Below are positions 44,120-54,785 of a stretch of DNA of 64,000 nucleotides, piece by piece. The stretch's first letter is position 1, and each line of letters opens with the position of its first letter. Source of the DNA: Rutpela maculata (lineage: Eukaryota; Arthropoda; Insecta; Coleoptera; Cerambycidae); assembly GCA_936432065.2 (NCBI GenBank), contig OW386285.2:37937920-38001919 (forward strand), read 5' to 3'. The notes below the pieces were generated by a model, which was not told the origin of the DNA, made no database searches, and worked only from the letters and a program-made list of their open reading frames with translations. The position numbers and the translations under genes were made by a program.

Positions 44120-45025
44120 GGACAGGGAACTGGTGCCTGAAAACTTACGTCATAAGGTACAAAATTTTTGATCTCTAAGTTTTGTCTTACACGTTAGACT
44201 GTGGGCGTTTAGTCAGTAGAGGCTCTCAACTTTTCATGAAAAGGCCAAATTTTACGTGATAAGGTACCTGAAAAAAAACAACGAGGTTTTGGGTGGAGGG
44301 TCCTCCCTAACTCAAAACAAGATAGTAAGAAAAAATATTCAGGTTCTTTTGGATCATAAGACAAGTTTGATATTTATAAAAAGGGTCCAAAATTTACGTC
44401 ATAAGGTACATAAACATTTTTTTCGCCAAATTGTTCGTTTCCATGTTGTGTTCAGGAAACTCCATCGTAAGACATAATTTTTGTGAGCTTAACCGCTCTA
44501 AGACAAAATTTCTTGTTAAGAGGGCCGAAATTTACGTCATATGGTACATGAAAATATCAACGGGGCATTTCGACTATCTTCACAATAAATTTTGTCTTAA
44601 AGCGGATAAGCCCACAAAAGTTATGTCTTACGATTGAGCTCGCGATTGAGTTTCCTGAACAGAACGAGGAAACGAACAATTTGTCGAAAAAAGTGTACAT
44701 ACCTTATGACGTAAATTCTGGCCCTTTTTTTTATAAATATCAAACTTGTCTTACGACCCAAAAGCCCCCGAATACTTTAGCTTACGATCTTGTTTTGGGT
44801 TAGGGAGGGCCTTCCACACAAAGCCTCGTTGTTTTTTTTTTCATGTACCTTATCACGTAAAATTTGGTCCATTCTTGACAAGTGGAGAGCTTCTACTGAT
44901 TAAACGCCCCCGGTCTGACGTGTAAGACAAAAAGAATCTTAAATCGCTTGTCTACGCACTCCAAACTCAGAGGTTAAAAATTTTGTACATAATGACGTAA
45001 GTTTTCAAGCACCAGCTCCCTGTCC
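44120..45025. mobile_element. Palindromic element (906 bp) built from repeated TTACGTCATAAGGTAC words
   Basis: GGACAGGGAACTGGTGCCTGAAAACTTACGTCAT opens it and the inverse (with changes) closes it at 45025. The arms are complementary from end to centre (about 44,570). A second word, (G/C)TAAGACA with its inverse TGTCTTA(C/A), occurs about eight times, often about 45-110 bp from the first. No protein is encoded; frames across it follow the repeat. Likely a foldback transposon; the ends are known only by eye. Confidence 0.85.
44145..45000. promoter_or_regulatory. Seven copies of a 16-bp word containing a TTACGTCA core
   Basis: TTACGTCATAAGGTAC or a close variant lies on the plus strand at 44145, 44252 (GTGAT variant), 44394 and 44532 (ATATGG variant). 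It lies on the minus strand ending at 44701 (inverse of TTACGTCATAAGGT), 44845 and 44985. Spacing is mostly 105-169 bp. TTACGTCA is a known type of bZIP (CREB/ATF-like) binding sequence; binding here is inference. Alternatively these are internal transposase sites. Confidence 0.75.
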
Positions 45026-45235
45026 ATATGACTTTTCATACTTTGCATTAAAAGACATTGTTAAAGGTGAATAAAAAAGTTAAAAATTCATTTCAAATTG
45101 ACCATTTTGAGATAAATCATCCATTTTGGCAGTTTTTTAGAAATTTTTACTCATCTTTTCGCCAAAATATTGTTTAAATAATGAAATATCCATACCAATG
45201 TTATTTTTGCATCTATTGCCTACTATTCTAAAGAT

Positions 45236-45652
45236 GTTCAGAAGAACAAACTGATTTATAAGTTTAGTAGAAGATTATACGAGTTCTTAAATAAATTTAA
45301 TGCACGTAGTGAAGGTCACTTCAACTTCGTCGAAATTAATAATAATCCACCAAGAAAATTCGACAACCGAATTGCAGCCTCCAATATAGTGGATTCCATT
45401 CTTGCTAGTAAATATTCATCGAAGACATTAACATTCATTCAAATTAGTGACATTTGTAATAATGCTTCTCTGCCTGCAGCAGTGCAAAAACAACATTTTC
45501 CTTCTTCTGTTATAGTAAACCTAGATAATAGTATACACGAGAGTGATTCATCGAGTCTCACGCTAGTCGTCGATAAAATTATTAGTTCAGAAACACCTTC
45601 GTCTGCTTTTTTATACCCGCGGCTCTCACAGATGTCCCTTCTAACAAATTAA
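45236..45652 (+). pseudogene. LINE: N-terminal segment before the endonuclease
   Basis: Codons from about 45,236 read FRRNKLIYKFSRRLYEFL, FNARSEGHFNFVEINNN and IAASNIVDSILASKYSS, ending in a stop at 45,652 shortly before the endonuclease frame. A frameshift may separate the two. I do not recognise a domain; it may be the end of ORF1 or an N-terminal ORF2 extension. The 5' end of the copy is uncertain and probably truncated near 45,220. Confidence 0.4.
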
Positions 45653-45681
45653 ATAAAATACCTGTAAAAGGATCAGTTGAC

Positions 45682-46476
45682 ATGTTTTCTGGGAAGTCTG
45701 GAATAACGTTCCCTGGAAATTCGTTTAATGTTTTTCACTTAAATATACAAAGCCTTAGAAATAAAGCATCTGAATTTAATGCATTTTTGATGGATAATCA
45801 TTTTGATATCTTATTTATTAATGAGCATTGGCTCGTTGAGGATGAATCTAAATTTGTAACACTAGATGACTATAATTTAATTTCAAATTTTAGCAGGAAA
45901 AATAGTATTCATGGCGGCGTTGCTATTTTCTGTCAGAAAATATATAAGTGTTCCCCTATAACTCAAATTAATGAACTTTCTATTGACTTTCATTGCGAAC
46001 TGTCTGCTGTTGTTTGTGACAATTTTATAATAATAACAACATATAGATCCCCTACTCTTGGGGATTTTGATATATTTTTGCAGAAGCTTACGTGTGCCTT
46101 GAACTTTATCACACAAAAAAGCAAAAATGTAATTTTCTCAGGAGATTTTAATGTTCATTTTAATAACCCCAATAAACAGGTTCACACACTTATTAATTTA
46201 CTCAGTTCTTTTGGTTTCATTGCATGCAATGATGCTCCTACTCGTCTCGGCAATTGTTTGGATAATATGTTTATTAACTTTTGCCTTGATAATTGTAATT
46301 TGCAATTATTTGATACACACTTCTCTGATCATATTGGTATCAATTCAAGTATAATGAACTGTGAGCCTCCACGAGCATCAAAGAAAATTTCTTTCAGACC
46401 TATTTCCGATATAGGTTTATTTAATTTAAACAGATATCTGCAAGAGATTGGGAGTTTATCGATGATTCTTCGATAG
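45682..46476 (+). pseudogene. LINE ORF2: APE-type endonuclease domain
   Basis: The domain nicks target DNA to start reverse transcription. Motifs in order: HLNIQSLRNK (near the start), INEHWL, VAIFC, YRSPTLGDF, FSGDFNVHF (catalytic Asp/Asn), TRLGNCLDNMFIN and SDHIGI (catalytic Asp-His). All catalytic positions look present over about 235 residues, the usual size. The frame stops at 46476 and continues in another frame, so the copy is frameshifted. The start ATG at 45682 is in frame but the true start may be upstream. This is the most complete LINE in the window. Confidence 0.85.
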
Positions 46477-46484
46477 ATATTGAT

Positions 46485-47246
46485 GTTAAATCTGAATTTT
46501 TCTTAGATATAATTACTTCTGCTCTGGACATGTTTTTCCCAGTTAAGTCCAAAATCTTAACCAGTGACAAGAAAGTTAATGTAACTTGGTACACTGATGA
46601 TTTGCGTCAATTGAGAGAGACATTACATTTCCTTCTTGATATTTATAAGACTAATCCTACTAGCGATTTGAAAAAAATGATTAATGACAAAAAACGTATT
46701 TATAAAAATGAAATATTAAAAGCCAAGAAAGTAGCAAACGATAACTACATACGACGAAATAAGAATCAACAAAAAGCAATGTGGAATTTGGTTAATGTAA
46801 ATAAAAATAAAACAGACAATTCATCAGAAATTATTTCTCCTGACAAATTTAATAATTATTTTGGAAACATTGCTCAAAATTTACTTAACTCCCTGTCATC
46901 TCCCACCGACAATTTTGAAAATTATTTTACAAGTTCCATAGAAACTGGTGCTGACAAGAATTTTATTTTTACTGAAGTCACTTACAATCAAGTCTTAGAT
47001 GTAATCGCTAATCTGAAAAACAAACAGAGTAAAGATGCTATCAACATTAAAATTCTCAATTGTATTAAATATATTATTATCATTCCACTCACTAAACTAA
47101 TTAATGAATGCATTAGAAAGAATGTGTTTCCAAAATGTCTTAAACTGTCAAAAGTGTTACCTTTATTTAAAAAAACTGTATTGATGATCCGGCAAATTAC
47201 AGGCCTATTTCTATCGTGCCATTATTTGCCAAAATCTTTGAGGTAG
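46485..47246 (+). pseudogene. LINE ORF2: linker and start of reverse transcriptase
   Basis: From 46,485 the frame gives VKSEFFLDIITSAL, MFFPVKSKIL, a basic coiled segment (DKKRIYKNEILKAKKVAND), NKFNNYFGNIAQNL-like words, then VIANLKNKQSKDAINIKIL and CLKLSKVLPLFKK. This is the connector and fingers region. After KK the frame drifts (a short deletion near 47,170-47,180) and the normal pattern resumes in the next frame at about 47,205 (ITGLFLSCH against PLFAKIFE). Confidence 0.75.
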
Positions 47247-48040
47247 TTCTCAAATCTCAAATCACAAATTATTTTGAAAATTGTAATCTTTTCAATAGTT
47301 GTCAATATGGCTTCAGGTCAAAACTGTCAACGATGTTAGCAATTAATTCGTTGATAAATGTATTAAATAAAGGTTTCGAGCCCAAAGAATTTGTGCATGT
47401 GCAATTTTTAGACCTAAGTAAGGCTTTCGACTGTGTGCCTCACAATATTTTGGTGAACAAACTAAAATTTTACAATTTCTCTGAGAGTAGCAGAAAATTG
47501 ATTATGTCGTATTTGACTGATCGTCATCAATTTGTTCATTTTAATAATGTTAACTCTGGTACCATTGATATTAAATTTGGAGTCCCTCAGGGTTCAGTTT
47601 TGGGACCGGTTTTATTTCTTATTTATATTAATGATTTGCCAAACAGTAGTCCCTCAACAAACTTCATTCTCTTTGCTGATGACACAACATTGGCTCATTC
47701 CCATAAAGATTGTAACACTTTATTATCAGAAGCTCAAAACAGTTTGTCTATGGTTCACAACTGGTTCTTAAACAATAAGTTAATATTGAATGATGATAAA
47801 ACAGAGACTATGATTTTTTCTTTAAGACAGCACTCTGTACAAATGACCTCTCATTGCGTTAAATTTTTGGGCATTATCTTGGACAGTAAGTTAACATGGG
47901 AAGAACACACGTCCTACATCTGCAAGAATATATCACGCAATATTTTCTTATTGCGCCATTTAAAAAATTGTTTGTCACAGTCAACGGTTTTAATGGCATA
48001 TCATGCAATAATTCATCTTCCCTCACTTATGCCATTTTAA
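47216..48040 (+). pseudogene. LINE ORF2: reverse transcriptase core
   Basis: Copies the element RNA into DNA at the nicked target. Motifs in order: PLFAKIFEVVLKSQI, QYGFRSKLST, QFLDLSKAFDCVPH (first catalytic Asp), GVPQGSVLGPVLFLIYINDL, ILFADDTTL (the Asp-Asp pair), NNKLILNDDKTETM and VKFLGIILDSKLTW. All three catalytic Asp residues are present. The frame closes at 48040 after MAYHAIIHL and resumes in another frame, so the enzyme is frameshifted. The type is Jockey/CR1-like; the exact clade would need a tree. Confidence 0.9.
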
Positions 48041-48477
48041 TATGGGGCCACTCGGCACATACCTCAACAGTTTTTTCACTGCAAAGAAAGGCTGTCAGAA
48101 TCGTTGCTGGGCTATCATATAGAGATGATTGTAGGGATGCTTTTATAAGCCTTAAGATACTGACTTTACCCTGTAATTATATACTGCAGTGCCTTGTCCA
48201 TGTTAAAAATAACCTTAATAATTACATAACATGTGAAAGTGTACATACGTACTCAACTCGTAATAGGGGCAATATATATTTGGATTTTTTCCGACTTTCA
48301 AAAACCAGAAATGGCACCTGCTATTATGCAGTAAAATTTTTCAATGTGTTACCGATTGCTGTACTAACACTTGACTGTACTCGCTTTAAAGATGTAATTA
48401 AACGTTTCCTCCTTGAAAATGCATTCTATGATTTTGACGAATTCTTGTCAACTGATTTTTCTCGTTTAATTTTATAA
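47985..48477 (+). pseudogene. LINE ORF2: C-terminal domain
   Basis: The continuing frame reads LTYAILIWGHSAHTSTVF, SLQRKAVRIVAGLSYRDDC, LKILTLPCNYI, TYSTRNRG, YYAVKFFNVLPIAV and FKDVIKRFLLENAFYDFDEF, ending with a stop at 48477. This is the standard end of the protein in Jockey/CR1-type elements. The overlapping part 47896-47985 is read in the core frame. Confidence 0.85.
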
Positions 48478-48695
48478 ACGTGATATGTGTGTGATAATGA
48501 TTGTTTGTTATTCTATGTGCTTTGTTATTTACTCTACTTTGTTATTTATTTGTTTCATTTATAGTGTACTTTTTTTTTCTATTTAAGACAACCACTTTTT
48601 GTTGGTTTTTATTGCCATATTTTTTGATGTGTCAAAACATAATTTATGTATATATGACCAATAAAGATCTATCTATCTTTCTATCTATCTATTTG
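48478..48695 (+). repeat. LINE 3' untranslated region and (TCTA)n tail
   Basis: The T-rich 3' region ends CCAATAAAGATCTATCTATCTTTCTATCTATCTATTTG at about 48,658-48,695. AATAAA is followed by a TCTA-repeat tail, as in LINEs that use simple repeats instead of poly(A). Confidence 0.75.
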
Positions 48696-48831
48696 TCAAC
48701 TGGGAATGGAAACACATACTATTAACTTCAAAATACCACCCGAAAGTATTATTTATCTTCAATACATCATTTTTTATAGCCACTTAATCAATTAAAATTT
48801 TTTTTGAAAATATTATATTATCAAAATAGTC

Positions 48832-48965
48832 ATTTATGCAACAAGTGCATAAAGTGGTACTTTTTTTCACTAATGGGAAGTTTGACGCACGAGCCATAGG
48901 TGAGTGCGGCAAACCTTTGAGTGAAAAAAGGCACTTTATGCATGAGTATCAGATAATACATTTTC
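48832..48965. repeat. Short inverted repeat around TGCATAAAGT
   Basis: CAAGTGCATAAAGTGGTACTTTTTTTCACT at about 48,842-48,871 is mirrored by AGTGAAAAAAGGCACTTTATGCATGAG at about 48,919-48,945. The loop is about 50 bp. Probably part of a small dispersed repeat. Confidence 0.65.
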
Positions 48966-49964
48966 TAGGACAGTCCCCAATTTAGACAAATAAATTTCAA
49001 AATTAGCTTAACTTCATTCAATTGTTTTCATGGATCCGGTTATGTATAAGAGTGACATAACGTTACTTTTTTCACGCTTTTTTCTTTTTGTTCACTGTTA
49101 CCATAAACGTGTGTTTTGCACACTAAAAATAATGAAAAGAAGTACAGTTTTTTTAACAGTCGTAGATATTGTTTTATTGGGGGTAAAAGTGATGATACTT
49201 TTGTGACGTAGTCTGTAGGACGAAGTGCGGCAATTACAGACGAGTCACAACAAGTGGCTTTTACTCTGAATAAAACATGCTATTTTTTCTTCAAACGTCG
49301 ATTAGCAAAAAAAAGATAAAGATGAAAAAAATCTCGAACTTCACCACCAAAAACGCATTGTGTTAATATCGCATGGCCGGCGTATTAAATAAAATACGCG
49401 TTGCTATGGATATTAGTTTTTCTGTCGCTCACAGCTTTAGAAAAAGTACTTTTACCTCCGTTGTTAATGGCAACGCATAGCCGTCGAAAAAATCAAACTT
49501 TAATGTCATGAAGTGAGTTAAGAAATGTCATGTTTTTCTGACATTTGAAGAAAAATTTAATTATTGTTGATTTCTGAGCAGTAAATTATTATTATTTTTA
49601 AATTACTATGTTTTATTAAACATACCATAGTACCTTTACGTTCAAATTATTTCAATTTTTTATTAAGACTATAACAAAAATAATTAGTATGAAAAATGCC
49701 TTTTTTCAAATGTTTTATACGTCACTTACGAAAGTGTTCACATTAGTAATCACTCTTTATATTAGTCAAGATATATTAAAGATATTTTGCAATTATTCAA
49801 CTTAACGAAATGTAAACCAATAAATACTCCAAGAGATGTACAATCACAACGAAAACCGTTCATCCATTTTAAAACCGTATCAAGCTTCGGAAACATTCTG
49901 TCTTAGAACTAATAGCGCGTCTTTTTCATTTTTTCTGCACAATGTGCTGTCTTCGAAAGGCATT
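48966..49964. other. No gene recognised
   Basis: A weak inverted phrase at about 49,180-49,275 (GGGGGTAAAAGTG..., then CAAGTGGCTTTTACTC) is the only structure. No coding motif. Confidence 0.4.
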
Positions 49965-51050
49965 TGATTGATTGATTTACCAAAGTACGGTAGGCTTGGC
50001 TAACCACTCCCGCCAAGTCGGCTACGTCGACGCTGACTTGAAATAGGACCATTCATGTCGCCAGCAGCGAAATCCACATGATGCATGGTACAGGAATATA
50101 GGCTGATAAATGTAGGTAATTGTGAGATGCGTTGCCGAATTGTGTCGTCAAGAAGTGGTTAAGTTCCTTTCTTGTGTTTTTTCTTCTACTTCTAATTCTT
50201 CTGAGTCTTCTGTTTCCCTCGTTTCTGATTCCGCAGAGCATATATTCTTGCGATTTCTTTATATTCTCCTTGCTGTTCCTTCCCAGTATGTTTGGTTCTT
50301 TCCTAGTTTGTTCATGATCCTCTCAGTGTTATCTGCGTGAAGCATTGGTTTTCCTATTTTTAGTTTGTAACTGTCTAGTATTAGCAGTATATTTAGTAAA
50401 TGTGTCGGGTCTCTTCTTTGAACATGGTTCCAGTACTTCATTGCATATGTGTCTATCCTTTTCGCAATTGTTTTCTCTCCTATTAATGTTGATATTTTAA
50501 GTCGTTGTTCGTGTTGTTAATTTTAATGGTTTTGAAGTTAGTTTGATCATGTCTCTTTGTGCTCTTTTCAGATTTCTTATATTGATTTTTATCGTTGCCG
50601 TGTTTTTTACTCCATATGTCATCATCAGCATTATGATATATGTATATCCTATCTCCATGGTACTTTATTTTTCTCTATGAAAGGTATGCATGATATGTTT
50701 CTAGATATTTCAATTTGTTCGTTGTTCTTATTTTAGAACTGATTGTTGTCTAGTGTAGTTCTTCTACTATTGTTTTTCCATTTCCTTGCAGTATTTCTCC
50801 TAGTTGTCTTCATGCTGTAGTAGGCGGATATTCCAGATATTGTGTGTTTTATTATTTCCTTTACATATTTTCTCTTTTCATATTTCTAGTTTCCCATATA
50901 CTATTTTGTCGTCTATATTGATTTCTACTGCCCTTCTTGCTTTAATATGTTTGATCCGTTCTCTTATCTCCCTGCCTACCATGATATTATATATTTGTGA
51001 AATTGAATTTCCGTCCATGCTGCCTTCAAAAGACATTTATTTTTAAAAGG
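49965..51050 (-). pseudogene. Degenerate LINE, same family as 16.3-17.1 kb
   Basis: From about 51,040 the minus strand reads SMDGNSISQIYNIMVGREIR, ERIKHIKARRAVEI and VYGKLEI, the end of the endonuclease. Damaged stretches follow, then KYWNHVQRRDPTHLLNILL, YKLKIGKPM and TERIMNKLGKNQTYW. It ends with a tail that is almost the same as 16,285-16,440 (GCTGGCGACATGAATGG..., ending CAATCAATCAAATGCC). Most of the reverse transcriptase is missing or unreadable. Confidence 0.65.
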
Positions 51051-51719
51051 TATGTTGATCAACGAGAATATATGCCAGTTCTGTTAAAATTATACAACTT
51101 AGGGAAATAAATGAATTATGTCAATCGCTTTATTTTATCAAAACGACCATCATATTGCCTGACCCAACAGCTTTTATTTCTTGTATACAGTTTGATATTA
51201 TGATTATTTATTTTAAATAATCAAATTTTGCGACCAATAGGTATTATCACTTTTATTGTATTAAAATATAATGGCGTAATTTTCTCACACGATTCTAAAT
51301 TACTGTAATTCACGACGAAATTAGCCCATGGCCAAACTTCCATTACTCTTATCTCTATAATCACTATTTTAATTGCTGGTTTCGGACTATGCCAATTATA
51401 CGTACACTGTAGTAAACCAGTTAATTAATGAACACGCTTGGCAATTGTTCGTATTATTAAATTCGTTTTGTATCTTATATTTAATTGCAAAACATTAATT
51501 TAATCAAAGCACAATTACTAACTACAAATTAAACATTCACACGATAACACTATGCTAATGTCATTATCACTGATTGCATTATTCTGTCGGTAGTGATATT
51601 AAATAAGTAATGAATTTAGTTACAAACAATAAGACACATTATTGCTTAGTATAATAATTTGTAGATGTTATGACTACCGCATGTGGTTGAAGCACCAGTT
51701 ATGCCGTCATCAGCACACA
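51051..51719. other. No gene recognised
   Basis: AT-rich; no coding motif and no obvious repeat. Confidence 0.4.
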
Positions 51720-52255
51720 ATTTCTGTCAAACAATATTACTGAAGAATGCGGAAAATGTGAAACAAAAATAAAGCAAAATGAGTCTATTATAAAATGTGG
51801 AGGATTTTGTAAAAAATCATAACACACGAACTGTGCAAGTCTTCAAAATTGCAAAGAGAAAGATATAAAAACATTAAAAACATTAAATCGATAGGTATGC
51901 GACAGTTGCATAATATATCTCGATTCTTTCTCAGATATTCAGAAGCAAATAATGGAGTTTAAGGAGTTCGTCTCAAATCAGCTATATGAATCTATATTAA
52001 ATCAAGGCATGATTCTCTTAAACAGAATAATATAAGAAAACATATGCGGAAGCAACTGGGTTTTCTTAATAAAATCTAAATCAACACAAAAAAGCAGGAT
52101 AACCGAAGAAGATATGCAAAAATACTTGATACCGGTAATGTTAGAAGTTGGTATAAATGAAATAAAAATATACGAAAGAGGTGTTGTACTAATAAAATGT
52201 TCAACTAATGGTCCAGTGCAATTAAGTTTATACCTTGGAACCCAGTTACAATGAT
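51720..52255 (+). pseudogene. LINE ORF1-like fragment with a PHD-type zinc finger
   Basis: Frames give ECGKCETKIKQNESIIKCGG, FCKK, a stop in place of the next residue, then HTNCASLQNCKEKD. The C-x2-C...C-x3-C..H-x2-C order fits the PHD-like finger at the start of ORF1 in some CR1/Jockey-type elements. It is followed by SDIQKQIMEFKEFVSNQL (helical), then EEDMQKYLIPVMLEVG, IKIYERGVVLIKC and VQLSLYLGTQL. The last part is a plausible ORF1 RNA-binding region. The sequence ends abruptly at the next element. No ORF2 follows. Confidence 0.55.
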
Positions 52256-52590
52256 TTTTTTTTGTTATGGATAGGGTGCCAAATGAATGGGGATGGAAAA
52301 AGAGATAATTCGCTAGTATCAGTTACAATGAACCAACCACCAGCTTCTGAAAATTTATTGAAAATGATTTTTTGTTCATGTAAAACTGGGCGTGGCCCTA
52401 CTTGTGGACTTAGAAAAAGTGGCTTAAATTGTTCTATAGCATGTTTACTATGTGAAGAAGTTAGCTGCTTAAATGCTCCACCAATAATATTAATGAATGA
52501 CATCGAAAACGAAAACGTTAGAGACAATTATTTTCTTATCTTTGTAATAAAAATGTATAATCATTTGTCATTAAAATTTATATATTAATG
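52256..52590 (+). pseudogene. Type 1 cysteine-rich tail, copy A
   Basis: One frame reads LPNEWGWKKR then a stop. The neighbouring frame continues DNSLVSVTMNQPPASENLL, KMIFCSCKTGRGPTCGLRK and SGLNCSIACLLCEEVSCLNA, with an acidic end. Compared with the other copies one cluster Cys is changed (GCG becomes GRG). A frameshift lies just after WGWKKR. It directly follows the LINE ORF1 fragment, which suggests insertion of one into the other, or an unrelated junction. Confidence 0.6.
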
Positions 52591-52671
52591 AAATAAAAAC
52601 TGAAGAAGTGATAAAGCGAAGAATACTTATAGCTAATAGGTGCTACTACACCTGATGCAGTCTCTGATCAT

Positions 52672-52974
52672 TTGAAAATAGTGTACTTACAAGTACAATT
52701 ATGGTTGAAAAATCACATTTTGCCAACAGAGTGGGGATTGAAACATTATCATGGGATGTTGACACCAATAACAATGTATAAGCCACCAGCCCCTGAAAAT
52801 CTACTTAAAATTATTTTTTGTACATGTAAGACAGGATGCGGAGTTGCTTGTGGATGTTTAAGCATGGATTACTTTGCACTGTAGCTTGTTCTGAATGCAA
52901 TCGATAGTTGCTCGAACCCTTCTTCTATTATAGAAATAAGCGAAGTTGAAAACGAAGATATCGAACATAAATAG
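52672..52974 (+). pseudogene. Type 1 cysteine-rich tail, copy B
   Basis: Reads IVYLQVQLWLKNHILPTEWG, LKHYHGMLTPITMYKPPA and PENLLKIIFCTCKTGCGVAC. After a break it shows CTVACSECNR-like codons, then an acidic end near 52,974. It is the best-preserved version of the W-G, PPAP and CxC linker in the window. Copy A lies 80 bp upstream in the same orientation. The two differ throughout, so they are old paralogues or separate insertions. Confidence 0.6.
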
Positions 52975-53983
52975 TATATTTTGTTAAAATTATTATGAAT
53001 TATGTGATTTAACAACAAGTTTATTTCTACAGAAATTCTGTTCCTTGTATTAATTATGTCTTATTTTAAAGTTTTTTGGTCGCCATTTTTGGTACCACAT
53101 TTTGAATTTGTAATTTTGCACCTTAAATTTGTAATCAAAAACCTACAATACTATTCAGATACGATTTTTTTGTTTATAGAACAAAAACTACTAAAACTTA
53201 TGTGAATTGAGTATTTTTTCAGAAAATTTGTAGAAGATCTCAATAAACTTTTAAATAAAGAAAAAACGTCAATTTCTAATCCATAAATATGTTAGTTCCA
53301 AGGTTTTTTAGTTTTCACGCCTAACGGCACTCCATTATAAAGAGGATAGGGAAAAAGCTAGAGTGGTAGCAGAGAAAGAATTGTAAAATAAAACATAGAA
53401 TTAAAGTTCCTGAGCTTAAAAATTCTTGTGTCTTCAAAGGGACAAGGTCACCAGAAATGGACAGAATAGATCAAAAGTTCCGACGGGAGTGTCCTTACTA
53501 ATCTGTTAATCTGTCATTTGACCTGTGGACAATTCCTTCTCCTACCTGTATTTTTTTTGTAATATTGGGAGAATTATCATAACCATTAATAAAGTTTTTC
53601 ACAAAAATATCGTTACCTGAAAAACAAAAATTATAGGAAATTTTATAATATGCAATATTAATAATAACTAATTGTTACATGGGAACAACCGGGATAATAG
53701 ACCTTGTTTCCAAGGCCAACATAACTAATTTTAAAAAAAGTTATTCCCTACAAGATTGATAATACCTACCTATTTTTAGCATAGAAGTAACAGTAAAGGG
53801 GATAGTTAAGAAGTACCTATTTTTATCGCCATTTTTCAACATGGCGGTCATAGTAGTAGCGACGTTTCTGTGAAAAGTGTTAATTAATGATTATGGCAAT
53901 CCCTCACGTTATAGAAACTAATCTTTATACGAATTATTCTCTGGAACCCCCCCCGTTTCTTTTTTTGCTTTACATACTATTAA
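52975..53983. other. No gene recognised
   Basis: AT-rich, with a poly(C) run (8 C) near 53,949. No coding motif. Confidence 0.4.
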
Positions 53984-54212
53984 GGTGGACAGTCCAGATC
54001 AAATGCAAATTGTCCACCATGAATTATATACCAAACTGACAGTCATGTATCTCGGTAATGGCAGATCTGATCCATGTGATCTTCTTCATCAGATTTTCGG
54101 TCTGAACAAAAAACAATTAATGAAAATAGCAATAAATAATACTTTTCAAGATAGTCAGAATCCTCTTACTATATTTAATAAATTAAATATAGTAACTATT
54201 ATTGTTTATTAA
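53984..54212 (+). CDS. Open frame of uncertain status
   Basis: Follows a pyrimidine-rich tract ending ACTATTAAG that could serve as a splice acceptor. It reads VDSPDQMQIVHHELYTKLTV, MYLGNGRSDPCDLLHQIF and GLNKKQLMKIA before drifting into AT-rich codons and a stop at 54212. The composition is protein-like but I do not recognise it. It could be a host exon, an element fragment or chance. No good donor site was found. Confidence 0.2.
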
Positions 54213-54785
54213 TGATTAATATTAATCTCATCGAATAAAACAGGATATTCTTTATTGTCAATTCCAGTCAACCTTGATGTTTATCTAAAACAGCATCTCT
54301 ATAAATGTCTTCATGTTAGGCAAAAGCAGTAATTAATTCCTTTTACTCGCTACGACTTCACTACGGTGCATTGCCGTCTGGTGCGAAAAACTTATTGATA
54401 TTTCCCTAACGTTGAAGTGGATGGTAATTATAATCCTATAGAGTATATCTAATGTATGTCACAATAGATACACGGGGGGTCGCGGTGATCAAGGCCAATC
54501 AGGCAGCCTCTCATAAAATGTCTAATGTATTTTCATAGAAATCATCCAGAAAAATACAGGATACGTTTAAAATGTACATAGTACAAATGTGAATATTGTT
54601 GAAGGGCAACGAAAATTCTTTTCCAATCGATTTAAAAAAATGTAGAAATAAAGTTGAACAAGAATAACTGGAGAGAAATTTTGAAAAAAAAGGTCTACAA
54701 AGTGTTGCGACACCGTACTGGCGCACTCTATAGTCATATTACAGTTTTTTTTCTATATTTTAGGAACGGGTGATAGATAAATAAT

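Noticed and set aside
44256..44637. Two plus-strand frames inside the 44-kb palindrome
   Set aside because: They follow the repeat structure and contain no protein motif.
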